Assembly: GCF_910596095.1 (NCBI RefSeq)
Contig: NC_056540.1
Location: 16,580,501-16,644,500, forward strand
Source of the DNA: Thunnus maccoyii
Lineage: Eukaryota; Chordata; Actinopteri; Scombriformes; Scombridae
Length of the DNA: 64,000 bases
Reading direction: 5' to 3'
Part shown: one piece after another, positions 22,543 to 34,148 of the stretch
Position numbering within the stretch: position 1 is the stretch's first letter
How the letters are laid out: each line of letters opens with the position of its first letter
The notes under the pieces: model-generated
What the model saw: the letters and a program-made list of their open reading frames with translations, nothing else
Databases searched by the model: none
Told to the model about the DNA's origin: nothing
Made by a program: the position numbers and the translations under genes

Positions 22543-24927
22543 ATGGGAAACAAAGGACTCTCAGTGCTTCGACCGATCTTCTGCTTTGTTTCCTTCTTCG
22601 TAACGCTGCGCCTCGCTTATGGAGATCTCAGCTATTCTATTCCAGAAGAGATGAAACGCGAGGCTGTTATTGGAAATATAGCCAAAGATCTCGGTCTGAA
22701 CCGCGGCACCTTTTCTTCAAGACATGCCCGTGTTGATTTTCAGGGAACTCAGAAAAGGTACTGTGACATTAAACTGAACACAGGAGATCTGATCGCATCG
22801 GAGAGAATGGACAGAGAAAGCCTTTGTGGCAAGAAGCCCTCGTGTGTTTTAAAAGTAGATCTGGTGTTAGAAAATCCGTTAGAACTTCACCGTGTAAGTC
22901 TTTTTATCCAAGATGTAAACGACAACTCACCACATTTCAGAGAAAAATTGATTGAAATGGAAATAAGTGAGTTAGCTGAAAAGGGTAGTCGTTTTCCAAT
23001 CGAGGAGGCCCATGACGCAGATATAGGTCAAAATGCTGTTCAAAGATACAACTTAGAAAAGAACGACCATTTTATCCTATCAGTTGACAGCAACAAGGTT
23101 GATCTTGTACTGGAAAATAAACTTGATCGAGAAAAGCAAAAAGAGATTAATTTGCTTCTCACTGCTTTAGATGGTGGCTCTCCTCAGAGATCAGGAACTG
23201 TAGTCATACACGTCACTGTACTGGATGCTAATGATAACGCCCCAGTGTTTAGCCAGGCCGTTTATAAAGCCAGTCTGCCTGAAAACTCTCCTCCAGGTAC
23301 CACAGTAATTAATGTCAGTGCTACTGACGCAGATGAAGGAATGAATGGAGATGTGACATATCATTTTGGTCATGTTTCAGACGACGATGTAAATTTATTT
23401 TCCATTGATCCGAAAACAGGAGAAATTCGAGTAACTGGCGTGATTGACTTTGAAGAAAGGAGTTCTTTTGAGATGAGAGTACAAGCTAAAGATGGTTTAG
23501 GGCTAACCTCGTACGCCAAAGTTATAATAGATGTTACTGATATGAATGACAATGCCCCAGTGATATATCTGAAATCACTGTCTAACCCCATACCTGAGAA
23601 TGTGTCACCTGGTACAGAGGTGGGCATCATTAATGTGCAGGACAGAGACTCTGAGAATAACGGACAGGTCCGCTGCTCCATTCAGCAAGGCGCCCCCTTT
23701 AAGTTGGTTCCTTCTATTAAAAACTACTATTCTCTGGTGACTACAGGACAACTGGACCGTGAACTAGTGTCTGATTACAACATTACAATCACTGCCACTG
23801 ACGAGGGCTCTCCACCTCTGTCCTCCTCTAAAACTGTTCAGTTATCTGTAGCAGACATCAACGACAACCCACCTGTGTTTGAGGAACAGTCCTACAGCGC
23901 ATATGTGACTGAAAATAACAAACCTGGCTCCACTCTATGTTCCGTTACTGCTTGGGACCCCGACTGGAGACAAAACGGTACAGTGATTTATTCTCTGTTA
24001 CCTGGTGAGGTGAACGGAGCCCCGGTGTCCTCCTATGTATCTGTTAACGGAGACACGGGGGTGATCCACGCCGTGAGGTCGTTTGATTATGAACAGTTCA
24101 GGAGTTTTAAAGTCCACGTGATGGCCAGAGACAACGGTTCTCCTCCGCTCAGCAGCAACGTGACCGTCAGTGTGTTCATATCGGATGTGAATGACAACTC
24201 TCCTCAGATACTGTACCCCGCCCCGGAGGGCAACTCCTTCATGACCGAGCTGGTCCCCAAAGCTGCACATGGAGGTTCTCTGGTGTCCAAAGTGATAGCT
24301 GTAGACGCGGATTCCGGACAGAACGCCTGGCTGTCCTATCATATAGTCAAATCCACTGATCCGGGACTTTTCAGTATTGGTCTCCACAGCGGAGAGATCA
24401 GGACACAGCGGGACATTTCTGAATCTGACAGCATGAAACAGAACCTTATAGTGGCAGTGAAAGATAACGGACAGCCCTCTCTCTCTGCCACCTGTTCCAT
24501 GTATTTACTTATTTCTGATAACTTGGCTGAGGTCCCAAACCTGAAGGATATTTCTTATGATGGGAAGAATTCCAAACTGACCTCTTATCTGATCATCGCG
24601 CTGGTGTCTGTGTCCACCTTTTTTCTGACCTTCATTATCATCATTCTGGGTGTGAGGTTTTGTCGCAGGAGAAAGCCCAGACTGCTGTTTGATGGAGCAG
24701 TTGCCATCCCCAGCGCTTATCTCCCTCCTAATTACGCAGATGTTGACGGCACAGGAACTTTACGTAGCACTTATAATTATGACGCCTACTTGACAACAGG
24801 ATCTAGAACCAGTGACTTTAAGTTCGTAACATCTTACAATGACAACACTCTGCCTGCTGACCAGACTCTGAGGAAAAGTCCATCAGACTTTGCTGATCCC
24901 TTTGAAGATTTGACTGAGTCTGTAGAG
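22543..24927 (+). CDS. pcdhg: protocadherin gamma-type variable exon E6
   Basis: It has 795 codons starting [17 protein letters not shown]1 is the most diverged of the first seven exons ([37 protein letters not shown], loop CGKKPSC). EC2 from [12 protein letters not shown] onward returns to the E4/E5 sequence, so the exon looks like a mosaic with an independent EC1. It shares AWDPDW in EC5 with E5. Near the membrane it has [16 protein letters not shown], where the others read [16 protein letters not shown]. The tail is [12 protein letters not shown] with donor GAG|GTAGGA. A stop follows three codons beyond the donor. Confidence 0.95.
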
Positions 24928-25789
24928 GTAGGAACCAGTTAAATTCCTTATCACAATTGATATTTTGGCTCGTTTGTTGAGATGTCTGCCTGGCTACAAC
25001 AATCCAATTGTTATTAAAATGCTGTGCGGTCGTTGAAGTGAAATTTGTTGTTAATGAAGGAACAATTAATTTATCTTCTCATTATCTACTTATAAATTAC
25101 GCCAGCAAATGTTTAAAATATTCTTTTGCCTCCAAACCATGGAAGTGATAAGTGCTCTGTACGTGAAACATGTATTTTTTCAATTTTTGTTCCTGTCAAC
25201 CCACTGTGCTTAACATTTTTGATACATTTTGGTGGTCTAGATATAGAAGGACACATATTCATTATGACTCCTGACAAACAGTCTTCACATCTGATTGGTT
25301 ACTTTCACAAAGCTGTCAGTTGATGAGTATGAGAAGTGGGACTAGTTCAGTACTTGGTAAACTATCAAATGTGGTCAACACCATGCTTCATCCAGATGTA
25401 TTCCAACAGAAAACATAGACCTTATGAAATAATTTTCAGTGATAAGGACATTTTACCCAGAAACTGCATTAATGGGAATCAGCATTGGTAATAAAACTGA
25501 GCTGTGCACTCTTTCAAAAATATTTTACTTCTTGTTTTTTATTTTTTTTTTATCTATTTTTCTCTGTTATTAGCAAGTCTCATTTAATGGTGGAAACAAT
25601 GCAGCTCCTAGTTCTCATTTAGCTTAATAATGGGAGGAAAACCTTTTTAGGTCTAAAATTAAGTGTTTACTTTGGTTAAATTGTCTAACTCACATTAGAC
25701 TAGTCTAAGGACAGAAGGGGGACTAATTTAAGTGAGTATAACAATGTAACGCAAGTCTTCTTTGTGCAACCAGCCCTCAATACCTGAAG

Positions 25790-25810
25790 GTAGCTGTCCG
25801 TGGTGCTGGA
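25790..25810 (-). promoter_or_regulatory. RE1/NRSE site, distal site of E7
   Basis: It reads ctgtccgtggtgctgga, with one mismatch at the outer end, 686 bp before ATG. Confidence 0.72.
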
Positions 25811-25981
25811 TCACTTCTAAGGGAATTGGAGATACTGTGTCTTCTTTCCCTTTAGACTATTTGCTGAATTTGAATAGGCTTAATGACATTTGTTGTACTA
25901 GTACTAATATCGATTAAAAATGCCACAAATGCACCTGTGTATTGACATGAGGTTACATCCTTCATTCAATAGTGAGATGCT

Positions 25982-26002
25982 GTAGCTGTCAGTGGTGCTG
26001 AA
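25982..26002 (-). promoter_or_regulatory. RE1/NRSE site, proximal site of E7
   Basis: It reads ctgtcagtggtgctgaa, one mismatch, 494 bp before ATG. Equivalent positions before E3 and E5 carry decayed versions of it. Confidence 0.75.
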
Positions 26003-26292
26003 CCTTCCTCTCTGTTAAACTGCAGCCATAATTATTAATCTTATCTTGTTCAGAACGAATTATTTTGTACTTTTCGGATAATTACATTTCCCGCTTGTAT
26101 GGTAGAATAGTATAACACCACAGAAAACCTGCAACAGTCATATTTAATGAGCTGTACTATTTTTCCCTGAGCCTTATCCATTGCAATGTGGTATATTTCA
26201 ACATATACTGCGCATTTTATATGAACATGAGTGAATATTACTGAAATGTGATTTTAGACTTGGTGCATAACATTGTCTTGCATGTAAAAAAA

Positions 26293-26322
26293 GCAGCTCA
26301 TGGCGTCGCTGTTGACTAACAG
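26293..26322 (+). promoter_or_regulatory. CSE promoter element of E7
   Basis: It reads gcagctcatggcgtcgctgt and continues tgactaacag. The core at 26307 is only 189 bp before ATG, about 26 bp closer than in E2-E6, because sequence just after the CCACCC box is missing. Confidence 0.85.
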
Positions 26323-26495
26323 AACACAAACACATACCACTCCACCCTTGTTCCAGAGAATCCATTCAAACCCGGATTATATTTCATCGCGTGCACTGGT
26401 GTGGAGTTTTGATTTATCGACTCTTTTTGGATATATATATGACTTTTCGCACTGGACAGTGAATTTAACAAGCCGAGGAAGCGCTTTGTTTCAGG

Positions 26496-28880
26496 ATGGG
26501 AGACAAAGGATTTTCAGTGCTTCGCCCGATCTTCTGCTTTGCTTCCTTCTTTGTAACGCTGCACCTCGTTTATGGAGACCTGAGTTATTCTATTCCAGAA
26601 GAGATGAAACGCGACTCTGTTATTGGAAATATAGCCAAAGATCTCGGTGTTGATCTTAGTACTTTATCTTCACGAAAGGCCCGTGTTGATTTTCAGGGGA
26701 CTCGTAAACGGTATTGCGACATTAATCAGGGTACCGGAGATTTGATTATATCGGAAAGAATTGATAGAGAAAGCCTTTGCAGCAAGAGACCCTCGTGTGT
26801 TTTAAAAGTAGATCTGGTTCTAGAAAATCCTCTGGAGCTTCATCGTATAACTCTTCATATTCAAGATGTAAATGATAACTCGCCAAAATTTAGGGATAAT
26901 TTGATTGAAATGGAAATAAGGGAGTCAGCTGAAAAGGGTAACCGCTTCTCAATCGAGGAGGCCCATGACGCAGATGTAGGTCAAAATGCTGTTCAAAGGT
27001 ACAACCTACAGCAGAACGACAACTTTATTCTTGCTGTTGACAGCAACAAGGTTGAACTCGTGCTGGAGAATAAACTTGATCGAGAGAAACAAAAAGAGAT
27101 AAATTTGCTTCTCACAGCTTTAGATGGTGGCTCTCCTCAGAGATCAGGAACGGTAGTCATCCACGTCACTGTACTGGATGCTAATGATAACGCCCCAGTG
27201 TTTAGCCAGGCCGTTTATAAAGCCAGTCTGCCGGAAAACTCTCCTCCAGATACCACAGTGATTCGTGTCAGTGCTACTGACGCAGATGAAGGAGTGAATG
27301 GAGATGTGACATATGACTTCGGCCACATATCTGATGGCGATGTAAATGTTTTCTCAATTGATCCTAAAACAGGAGAAATTAGAGTAACTGGCATGATTGA
27401 CTTTGAAGACAGTAGTTCTTTTGAAATGAGAGTGCAAGCTAAAGATGGTTTAGGGCTAACCTCATACGCCAAAATTATAATAGATGTTACGGATGTAAAT
27501 GACAATGCTCCAGTCATAGATCTGAATTCACTGTCTAATCCCATACCTGAGAATGTGTCACCTGGTACAGAGGTGGGCATCATTAATGTGCAGGACAGAG
27601 ACTCTGAGAATAACGGACAGGTCCGCTGCTCCATTCAGCAAGGCGCCCCCTTTAAGTTGGTTCCTTCTATTAAAAACTACTATTCTCTGGTGACTACAGG
27701 ACAACTGGACCGTGAACTAGCGTCTGATTACAATCTTACAATCACTGCCACTGACGAGGGCTCTCCACCTCTGTCCTCCTCTAAAACTGTTCAGTTATCT
27801 GTAGCAGACATCAACGACAACCCACCTGTGTTTGAGGAACAGTCCTACAGCGCATATGTGACTGAAAATAACAAACCTGGCTCCACTTTATGTTCCGTTA
27901 CTGCTCGAGACCCCGACTGGAGACAAAACGGTACAGTGATTTATTCTCTGTTACCTGGTGAGGTGAACGGAGCCCCGGTGTCCTCCTATGTATCTGTTAA
28001 CGGGGACACGGGGGTGATCCACGCTGTGAGGTCGTTTGATTATGAACAGTTCCGGAGTTTTAAAGTCCACGTGATGGCCAGAGACAACGGTTCTCCTCCG
28101 CTCAGCAGCAACGTGACCGTCAGTGTGTTCATATCGGATGTGAATGACAACTCTCCTCAGATACTGTACCCCGCCCCAGAGAGCAACTCCTTCATGACTG
28201 AGCTGGTCCCCAAAGCTGCACACGGAGGCTCTCTGGTATCCAAAGTGATAGCGGTGGACGCAGACTCCGGACAGAACGCCTGGCTGTCCTATCATATAGT
28301 CAAATCCACTGATCCGGGACTTTTCAGTATTGGTCTCCACAGCGGAGAGATCAGGACACAGCGGGACATTTCTGAATCTGACAGCATGAAACAGAATCTC
28401 ATTGTGGCAGTGAAAGATAACGGACAGCCCTCTCTCTCTGCCACCTGTTCCATGTATTTACTTATTTCTGATAACTTGGCTGAGGTCCCAGAACTGAAGG
28501 ATATTTCTTATGATGAGAAGAATTCCAAACTGACCTCTTATCTGATCATCGCGCTGGTGTCAGTTTCCACGTTTTTTCTGACATTCATTATCATTATCCT
28601 GGGTGTGAGGTTTTGTCGCAGGAGAAAGCCCAGACTGTTGTTTGATGGAGCAGTTGCCATCCCCAGCGCTTATCTCCCTCCTAATTACGCAGATGTTGAC
28701 GGCACAGGGACTTTACGCAGCACTTATAATTATGACGCCTACTTGACAACAGGATCTAGAACCAGTGACTTTAAGTTCGTAACATCTTACAATGACAACA
28801 CTCTGCCTGCTGACCAGACTCTGAGGAAAAGTCCATCAGACTTTGCTGATGTATTTGGAGAGTCCGATGAATTTCCAGAG
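26496..28880 (+). CDS. pcdhg: protocadherin gamma-type variable exon E7
   Basis: It has 795 codons starting [15 protein letters not shown] with loop CSKRPSC. EC2 has the [15 protein letters not shown] version as in E1-E3. The EC3-EC4 linker reads [10 protein letters not shown] where the family has [12 protein letters not shown]4 has [10 protein letters not shown] (Ala for Val, and Leu for Ile as in E9 and E10), and EC6 has PESNSFMTE (Ser for Gly). The tail is [12 protein letters not shown], which belongs to the E8-E15 type and not to the ADPFEDL type of E1-E6, and its 3' flank is unlike any other. It therefore joins a first-subfamily ectodomain to a second-type end. The donor is GAG|GTAGGA. 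Confidence 0.95.
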
Positions 28881-31518
28881 GTAGGAATTATTTAATTTAT
28901 TGAAGACTCAATTTAAACATAATGTCACTCTGTTTTTCGGCGGGGTTTTCCATTATAGAAAGAATATTTTCATGTCTGTTCACAGATATAACTAAATTCC
29001 TTTGGTTATTCATGTCAGATTTTGCTGTTGTGGTGTTTAGTAAAATATCTCCAATGTCTTATATTTTAATGCGTTCCATTATCCGTTAGGCTGCAAAGAT
29101 CAGATATTTTTGTTTTTTCAAATAAATTGGCAAATCATTGATCCAATTCTCTCTTCAGCCACTGAGGGAACAGGGAATGTATTAGAGTATACTGTGTTGT
29201 GTGAAGTTGTACATTCAGTGTATCGATCTAGTGGTGTGGCAATAATAGTATCCTTTTGGACATTAATAATAATAATATTTATAACGATAATACTAATTAT
29301 TATTATTATAATACGTGAAAAAATGTGAAGTCACGGACAAGGATAGGATGCCTTGTCTCTAAATGTTAAACTTAGTACCCACAAAAAATATATAAAATAT
29401 AAAGCTAATTTGATTCGTGGGCCTGTTGAATCACAAGCTCCTTTTTGCTTTTAGAGCTGGCAGATTGTGAGGATCTACCTCTTGAGTTTTCTTGACAGAA
29501 TGTTCTCTCTACATCAAAACACTATTATACTACTTCAGCATTGTTTTCTTTTAGACTGAGTATGAGTATGATGACCATGACTTTGATCCACTGCTGTTTT
29601 TTCCCCACGCAGACTTTGGTCAGCTGATTATCTTTCATTCAAAATAGCACTATGTGGCACCACCTGGGTGATACAGAGAACATTTACAGTAAATTTTTGA
29701 GAATTTTTTTGGAGGTCTGGTCTGATACTGTGTACCACCATTCAATGTAGTGCTGGTCTGATATGCCCCAACATTACACTTTACTGTCACCATATACTGC
29801 TTACCAGAATTCACTGTTTCATTGTTTCACTAGAGTCAAGCACATGTGGTTTATTTTTGTCTTCAAAAAAAATTAAAAAGCCCTAATGATGAATGTTAAA
29901 ATGCTGGTACTAGCTTGTGAAAATCGAGTGGCATTTATAAAAGGCTGGTTAGTCTGAAATAATATTTTGATTAATAATCTTTTGGTAAATGTGTCTCATC
30001 AAGGCTTAAAAATGTTATTTTTTTAGCCACACCGCTAAGCTATACATATGCATTTGTTATGGTAATAAACAGCCATTGTCTCAACTATGGACACAAGTGA
30101 AGTGGCCTTGGATATGTTTTGTGCTTGTTTGATTACAATGAACTGTTGTTGTGACACATGGATTAATCTATTTTTCTACAGTCTTAAAGGATGGTAAAAC
30201 AAATGAAGAAAAGACCCTTGACTTCAACCAAAGACTGATTAACCAAAATGTAACTTAAAAAATGAACAATGCCAAGTATGCAAGTCATTGAAATGTTGGT
30301 AGCAGGAAATTCATGAGACCACATATATTGCTATGTACAAAGATCACAGTTACAAAACTAAATCAAAGCAGAAGTGCAAACCATACACTAGTAGAGTGAG
30401 AGAGACTGATTCCACCAGTTTACATCAATAATGAGCACACCAGCAAGCATAGACATAAAAAAATCTACCCAATCTTCATGCCTGTCCCCAAATGTGTTTT
30501 CAGTGGAGAAGATAATGCTCAGGTCTCCCACAAGCTAACACTAGAGGGATATGACGACACTCATTGACACATTCTAAGAACTGATCCCTATTCATGATAG
30601 CCCTTTTAAATTTTACAAAGTAGAACCTTAAAGACTCCTTGGGCCATCAAAACCTGCTTCTTACTCCTCGTTGTAAATATGCCCTTGCCCTGGATGTATC
30701 CAGATATGGTAGTTGTATGCAGTGCAATAGGGCTTTCGAGACTGATTCCAGGTAACCTCTCCTTTCTTGTCAATGTGTTGATTCTGAATAGGGATTAGAG
30801 ATAGTAGTAGATGTTTTGCGTGTACAACAATGGAAGTACATCATTAAAGTACACATGAGCATGATAGATCGCTAAGTTTATGAACATATTCTATAGCAAG
30901 ACACTTGATTAAGGCTATTTTTTCCAGTGTAGCTCTCAGGTATATGTTTATATTGTCTAAGGACATGAATGGCTGTCATGTGTTAATGTAGGCTTTGTGT
31001 ATAATTTTTCAATTGTAGCCTTTAGTTTGACTTTTAGCTCTATCCTTTTTACACTTCCTATTCTACTCTAAGATACCGCTACTGTTCATCTCTCTAATAC
31101 CTTGTGTGAATGTGGTTTATCTTTTCTGCACATCAGTGGTACCCTCGCCAGAAAGTATGACATTTTTACTTGATGCTGAATTTACAGAAAGTAATATTTT
31201 TCATCTGCAGCCAGAGATAAAATGGTTTGAGCCAACTTAAAGACGGTTGATTTGCAGGTTGGCTTCCTATTGTCTTTTTTCTTTCTAAATCGAATACTAA
31301 ACATGGCCTTTTTTAACCAATTTGTTTATTTTTTTCTCTCCATACATAGTATGTGTTTATTATAGTAAAACTCCTAAATAACTATTAATTGACTCAAATA
31401 TCCATTACATGTCCTTGTTCGTGTTTACGGTACCGAATTATGATGAAATTAACAAATAAACCAGTTAGTTATATTGTATATATTAAGTGTTGATCTTTCA
31501 CATGCAGAGATTAAATTG
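28881..31518 (+). other. spacer E7-E8, longest of the array
   Basis: It runs 2.9 kb from donor to the next ATG. It holds a (TAA)n-like tract and otherwise AT-rich unique sequence. I find no RE1 core and no cadherin remnant. It separates the homogeneous E1-E7 subfamily from E8-E15. ORFs here are short and featureless. Confidence 0.65.
29263..29311. repeat. (TAA)n/(ATT)n simple repeat
   Basis: Imperfect taataa units turning into ttatta units. Confidence 0.85.
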
Positions 31519-31550
31519 AACTCATAGTGTCGCTGTTCACCAGCAGAGGA
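31519..31550 (+). promoter_or_regulatory. CSE promoter element of E8
   Basis: It reads ctcatagtgtcgctgttcac then cagcagagg. The caccagcagagg part is a recognisable CTCF-type core on the plus strand, the clearest of the array. CGCT is at 31531, 215 bp before ATG. A ctccacccc box follows at about 31557. Confidence 0.9.
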
Positions 31551-31745
31551 AAACACCTCCACCCCTTGCTCGTGCTTTGTCACTGTAGGCTCAATCTCCT
31601 TGTCAAATTACAGTTCTGGAGGTGCTTTGGTCAACCATTCGCTACATATACGCTGTTTGCAAATGTAACAGATATTGGACCAGATTTTCATACCGGGATA
31701 ATTAACACCATTCAACGTTATTGAGTTGTTTTCCACTCTTGTCTC

Positions 31746-34148
31746 ATGATGGCAGACAATGGATATTCAGCGACGGGCCTGCTTTACAGCTTTGCTGTCT
31801 TTCTTCAGTTGATTCACATCGGTAATGGAGACGTGAGCTATTCTTTTCCCGAGGAAATGAAACCCGCATCTGTTATAGGAAATATAGCAAAGGACCTTGG
31901 GCTGAACGTGGGGAAGTTATCTGCTCGGAAGGCCCGCATTGACAGCGAACCGAACCGTAAACGGTACTGTGACATAAATCTTAACACTGGAGATTTGATT
32001 GTAGCTGAAAGAATTGACAGAGAAGCGCTTTGCGGCGAAAAGGCATCTTGTATCCTTAAATTTGACTTGATCTTAGAGGCACCTCTTGAATTGCACCGCA
32101 TTTCACTACAAATACATGATATTAATGATAATCCACCTGTATTTACTAAAGATGAAATCAAGATAGAAATAAACGAATTCGCTCTAAAAGGATCTCGTTT
32201 CCGTGTTTTGGAGGCGCACGATGTAGATATTGGCCAAAACACAGTTCAAAGCTATGCATTACAGGCGAACAATTATTTAGTGCTTAAAATTCAGTCAAAA
32301 TCAGATGGGGGTAAATTTGCAGAGCTAGTGTTGGATAAGGAGTTAGACCGCGAGGAGGAGCAGGAATTGAGACTACTGCTTACTGCACTAGATGGAGGCA
32401 GCCCTCAAAGAACTGGCACTGCAACTGTGCATGTGACTGTCCTGGATGCTAATGATAACGCTCCTGTGTTTAGCCAAACCGTGTATGAAGCTATTCTGCC
32501 TGAAAACTCTCCTCTAGATACTGTAGTTGTTACAGTGGCTGCAACTGATGCAGATGAAGGTCTAAATGGTGAGGTGACTTATGAATTAAGTCGCATTTCA
32601 GAATCAGGAAGAAGAGTATTTGCTTTAAATCACACCTCAGGAGAAATTAAAGTAATAGGGCCTTTGGATTTCGAGGAGGAGTCAATGTATGAAATGCGCG
32701 TTGACGCCAAAGATGGATATGGCCTCACCTCAGAGTCCAAAGTTATCATTCAAATCTCCGACGTTAATGACAATCCACCTGAAATAAATTTAAAATCTCT
32801 TAATAACCCCATACCTGAGAATGTGTCACCTGGTACAGAGGTGGGCATCATTAACGTGCAGGACAGAGACTCTGAGAATAACCGACAGGTCCGCTGCTCC
32901 ATTCAGCAAAATGCCCCTTTTAAGTTGGTTCCTTCTATTAAAAACTATTATTCTCTGGTGACTACAGGACAACTGGACCGTGAACAAGTATCTGATTACA
33001 ACATTACAATCACTGCCACTGACGAGGGCTCTCCACCTCTGTCCTCCTCTAAAACTGTTCAGTTATCTGTAGCAGACATCAACGACAACCCACCTGTGTT
33101 TGAGGAACAGTCCTACAGCGCATATGTGACTGAAAATAACAAACCTGGCTCCACTTTATGTTCCGTTACCGCTCGAGACCCCGACTGGAGACAAAACGGT
33201 ACAGTGATTTATTCTCTGTTACCTGGTGAGGTGAACGGAGCCCCGGTGTCCTCCTATGTATCTGTTAACGGAGACACGGGGGTGATCCACGCTGTGAGGT
33301 CGTTTGATTATGAACAGTTCAGGAGTTTTAAAGTCCACGTGATGGCCAGAGACAACGGTTCTCCTCCGCTCAGCAGCAACGTGACCGTCAGTGTGTTCAT
33401 ATCGGATGTGAATGACAACTCTCCTCAGATACTGTACCCCGCCCCGGAGGGCAACTCCTTCATGACCGAGCTGGTCCCCAAAGCTGCACACGGAGGCTCT
33501 CTGGTGTCCAAAGTGATAGCGGTGGACGCGGACTCCGGACAGAACGCCTGGCTGTCCTATCATATAGTCAAATCCACTGATCCGGGACTTTTCAGTATTG
33601 GTCTCCACAGCGGAGAGATCAGGACACAGCGGGACATTTCTGAATCTGACAGCATGAAACAGAACCTTATAGTGGCAGTGAAAGATAACGGACAGCCCTC
33701 TCTCTCTGCCACCTGTTCCATGTATTTACTTATTTCTGATAACTTGGCTGAGGTCCCAGAACTGAAGGATATTTCTTATGATGAGAAGAATTCCAAACTG
33801 ACCTCTTATCTGATCATCGCGCTGGTGTCAGTTTCCACCTTTTTTCTGACATTCATCATCATCATCCTGGGTGTGAGGTTTTGTCGCAGGAGAAAGCCCA
33901 GACTGTTGTTTGATGGAGCAGTTGCCATCCCCAGCGCTTATCTCCCTCCTAATTACGCAGATGTTGACGGCACAGGAACTTTACGCAGCACTTATAATTA
34001 TGATGCTTATTTGACAACAGGGTCTAGAACCAGTGACTTTAAGTTCGTGACATCTTACAATGACAACACTCTGCCTGCTGACCAGACTCTGAGGAAAAAT
34101 CCAACAGACTTTGCAGAAGTGTTTGGTCTGCCAGATGAGTCTCCAGAG
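31746..34148 (+). CDS. pcdhg: protocadherin gamma-type variable exon E8
   Basis: It has 801 codons starting [11 protein letters not shown]; the second Met (31749) has the better context (A at -3, G at +4). The signal peptide runs to about residue 28. EC1 has loop CGEKASC and ends [12 protein letters not shown]2 is four or more residues longer than in E1-E7 ([20 protein letters not shown]). EC3 is of the second type ([32 protein letters not shown]). From [12 protein letters not shown] on it matches all other exons, with ENNRQV (Arg for Gly) and DREQVSDY in EC4. The tail [18 protein letters not shown] and the 3' flank are the same as in E10. The donor is GAG|GTAGGC. No RE1 site was found upstream. 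Confidence 0.95.

Larger units (their letters stand above)
24928..26292 (+). other. spacer E6-E7
   Basis: It is homologous to spacers E2-E3 and E4-E5. It is the only one of the three that keeps both RE1 copies recognisable. A T-rich run lies near 25528-25555. No gene is seen. Confidence 0.75.

Noticed and set aside
30180-30620. Possible exon or retroelement remnant in spacer E7-E8
   Set aside because: I could find no sustained open frame, splice pairing or family similarity.
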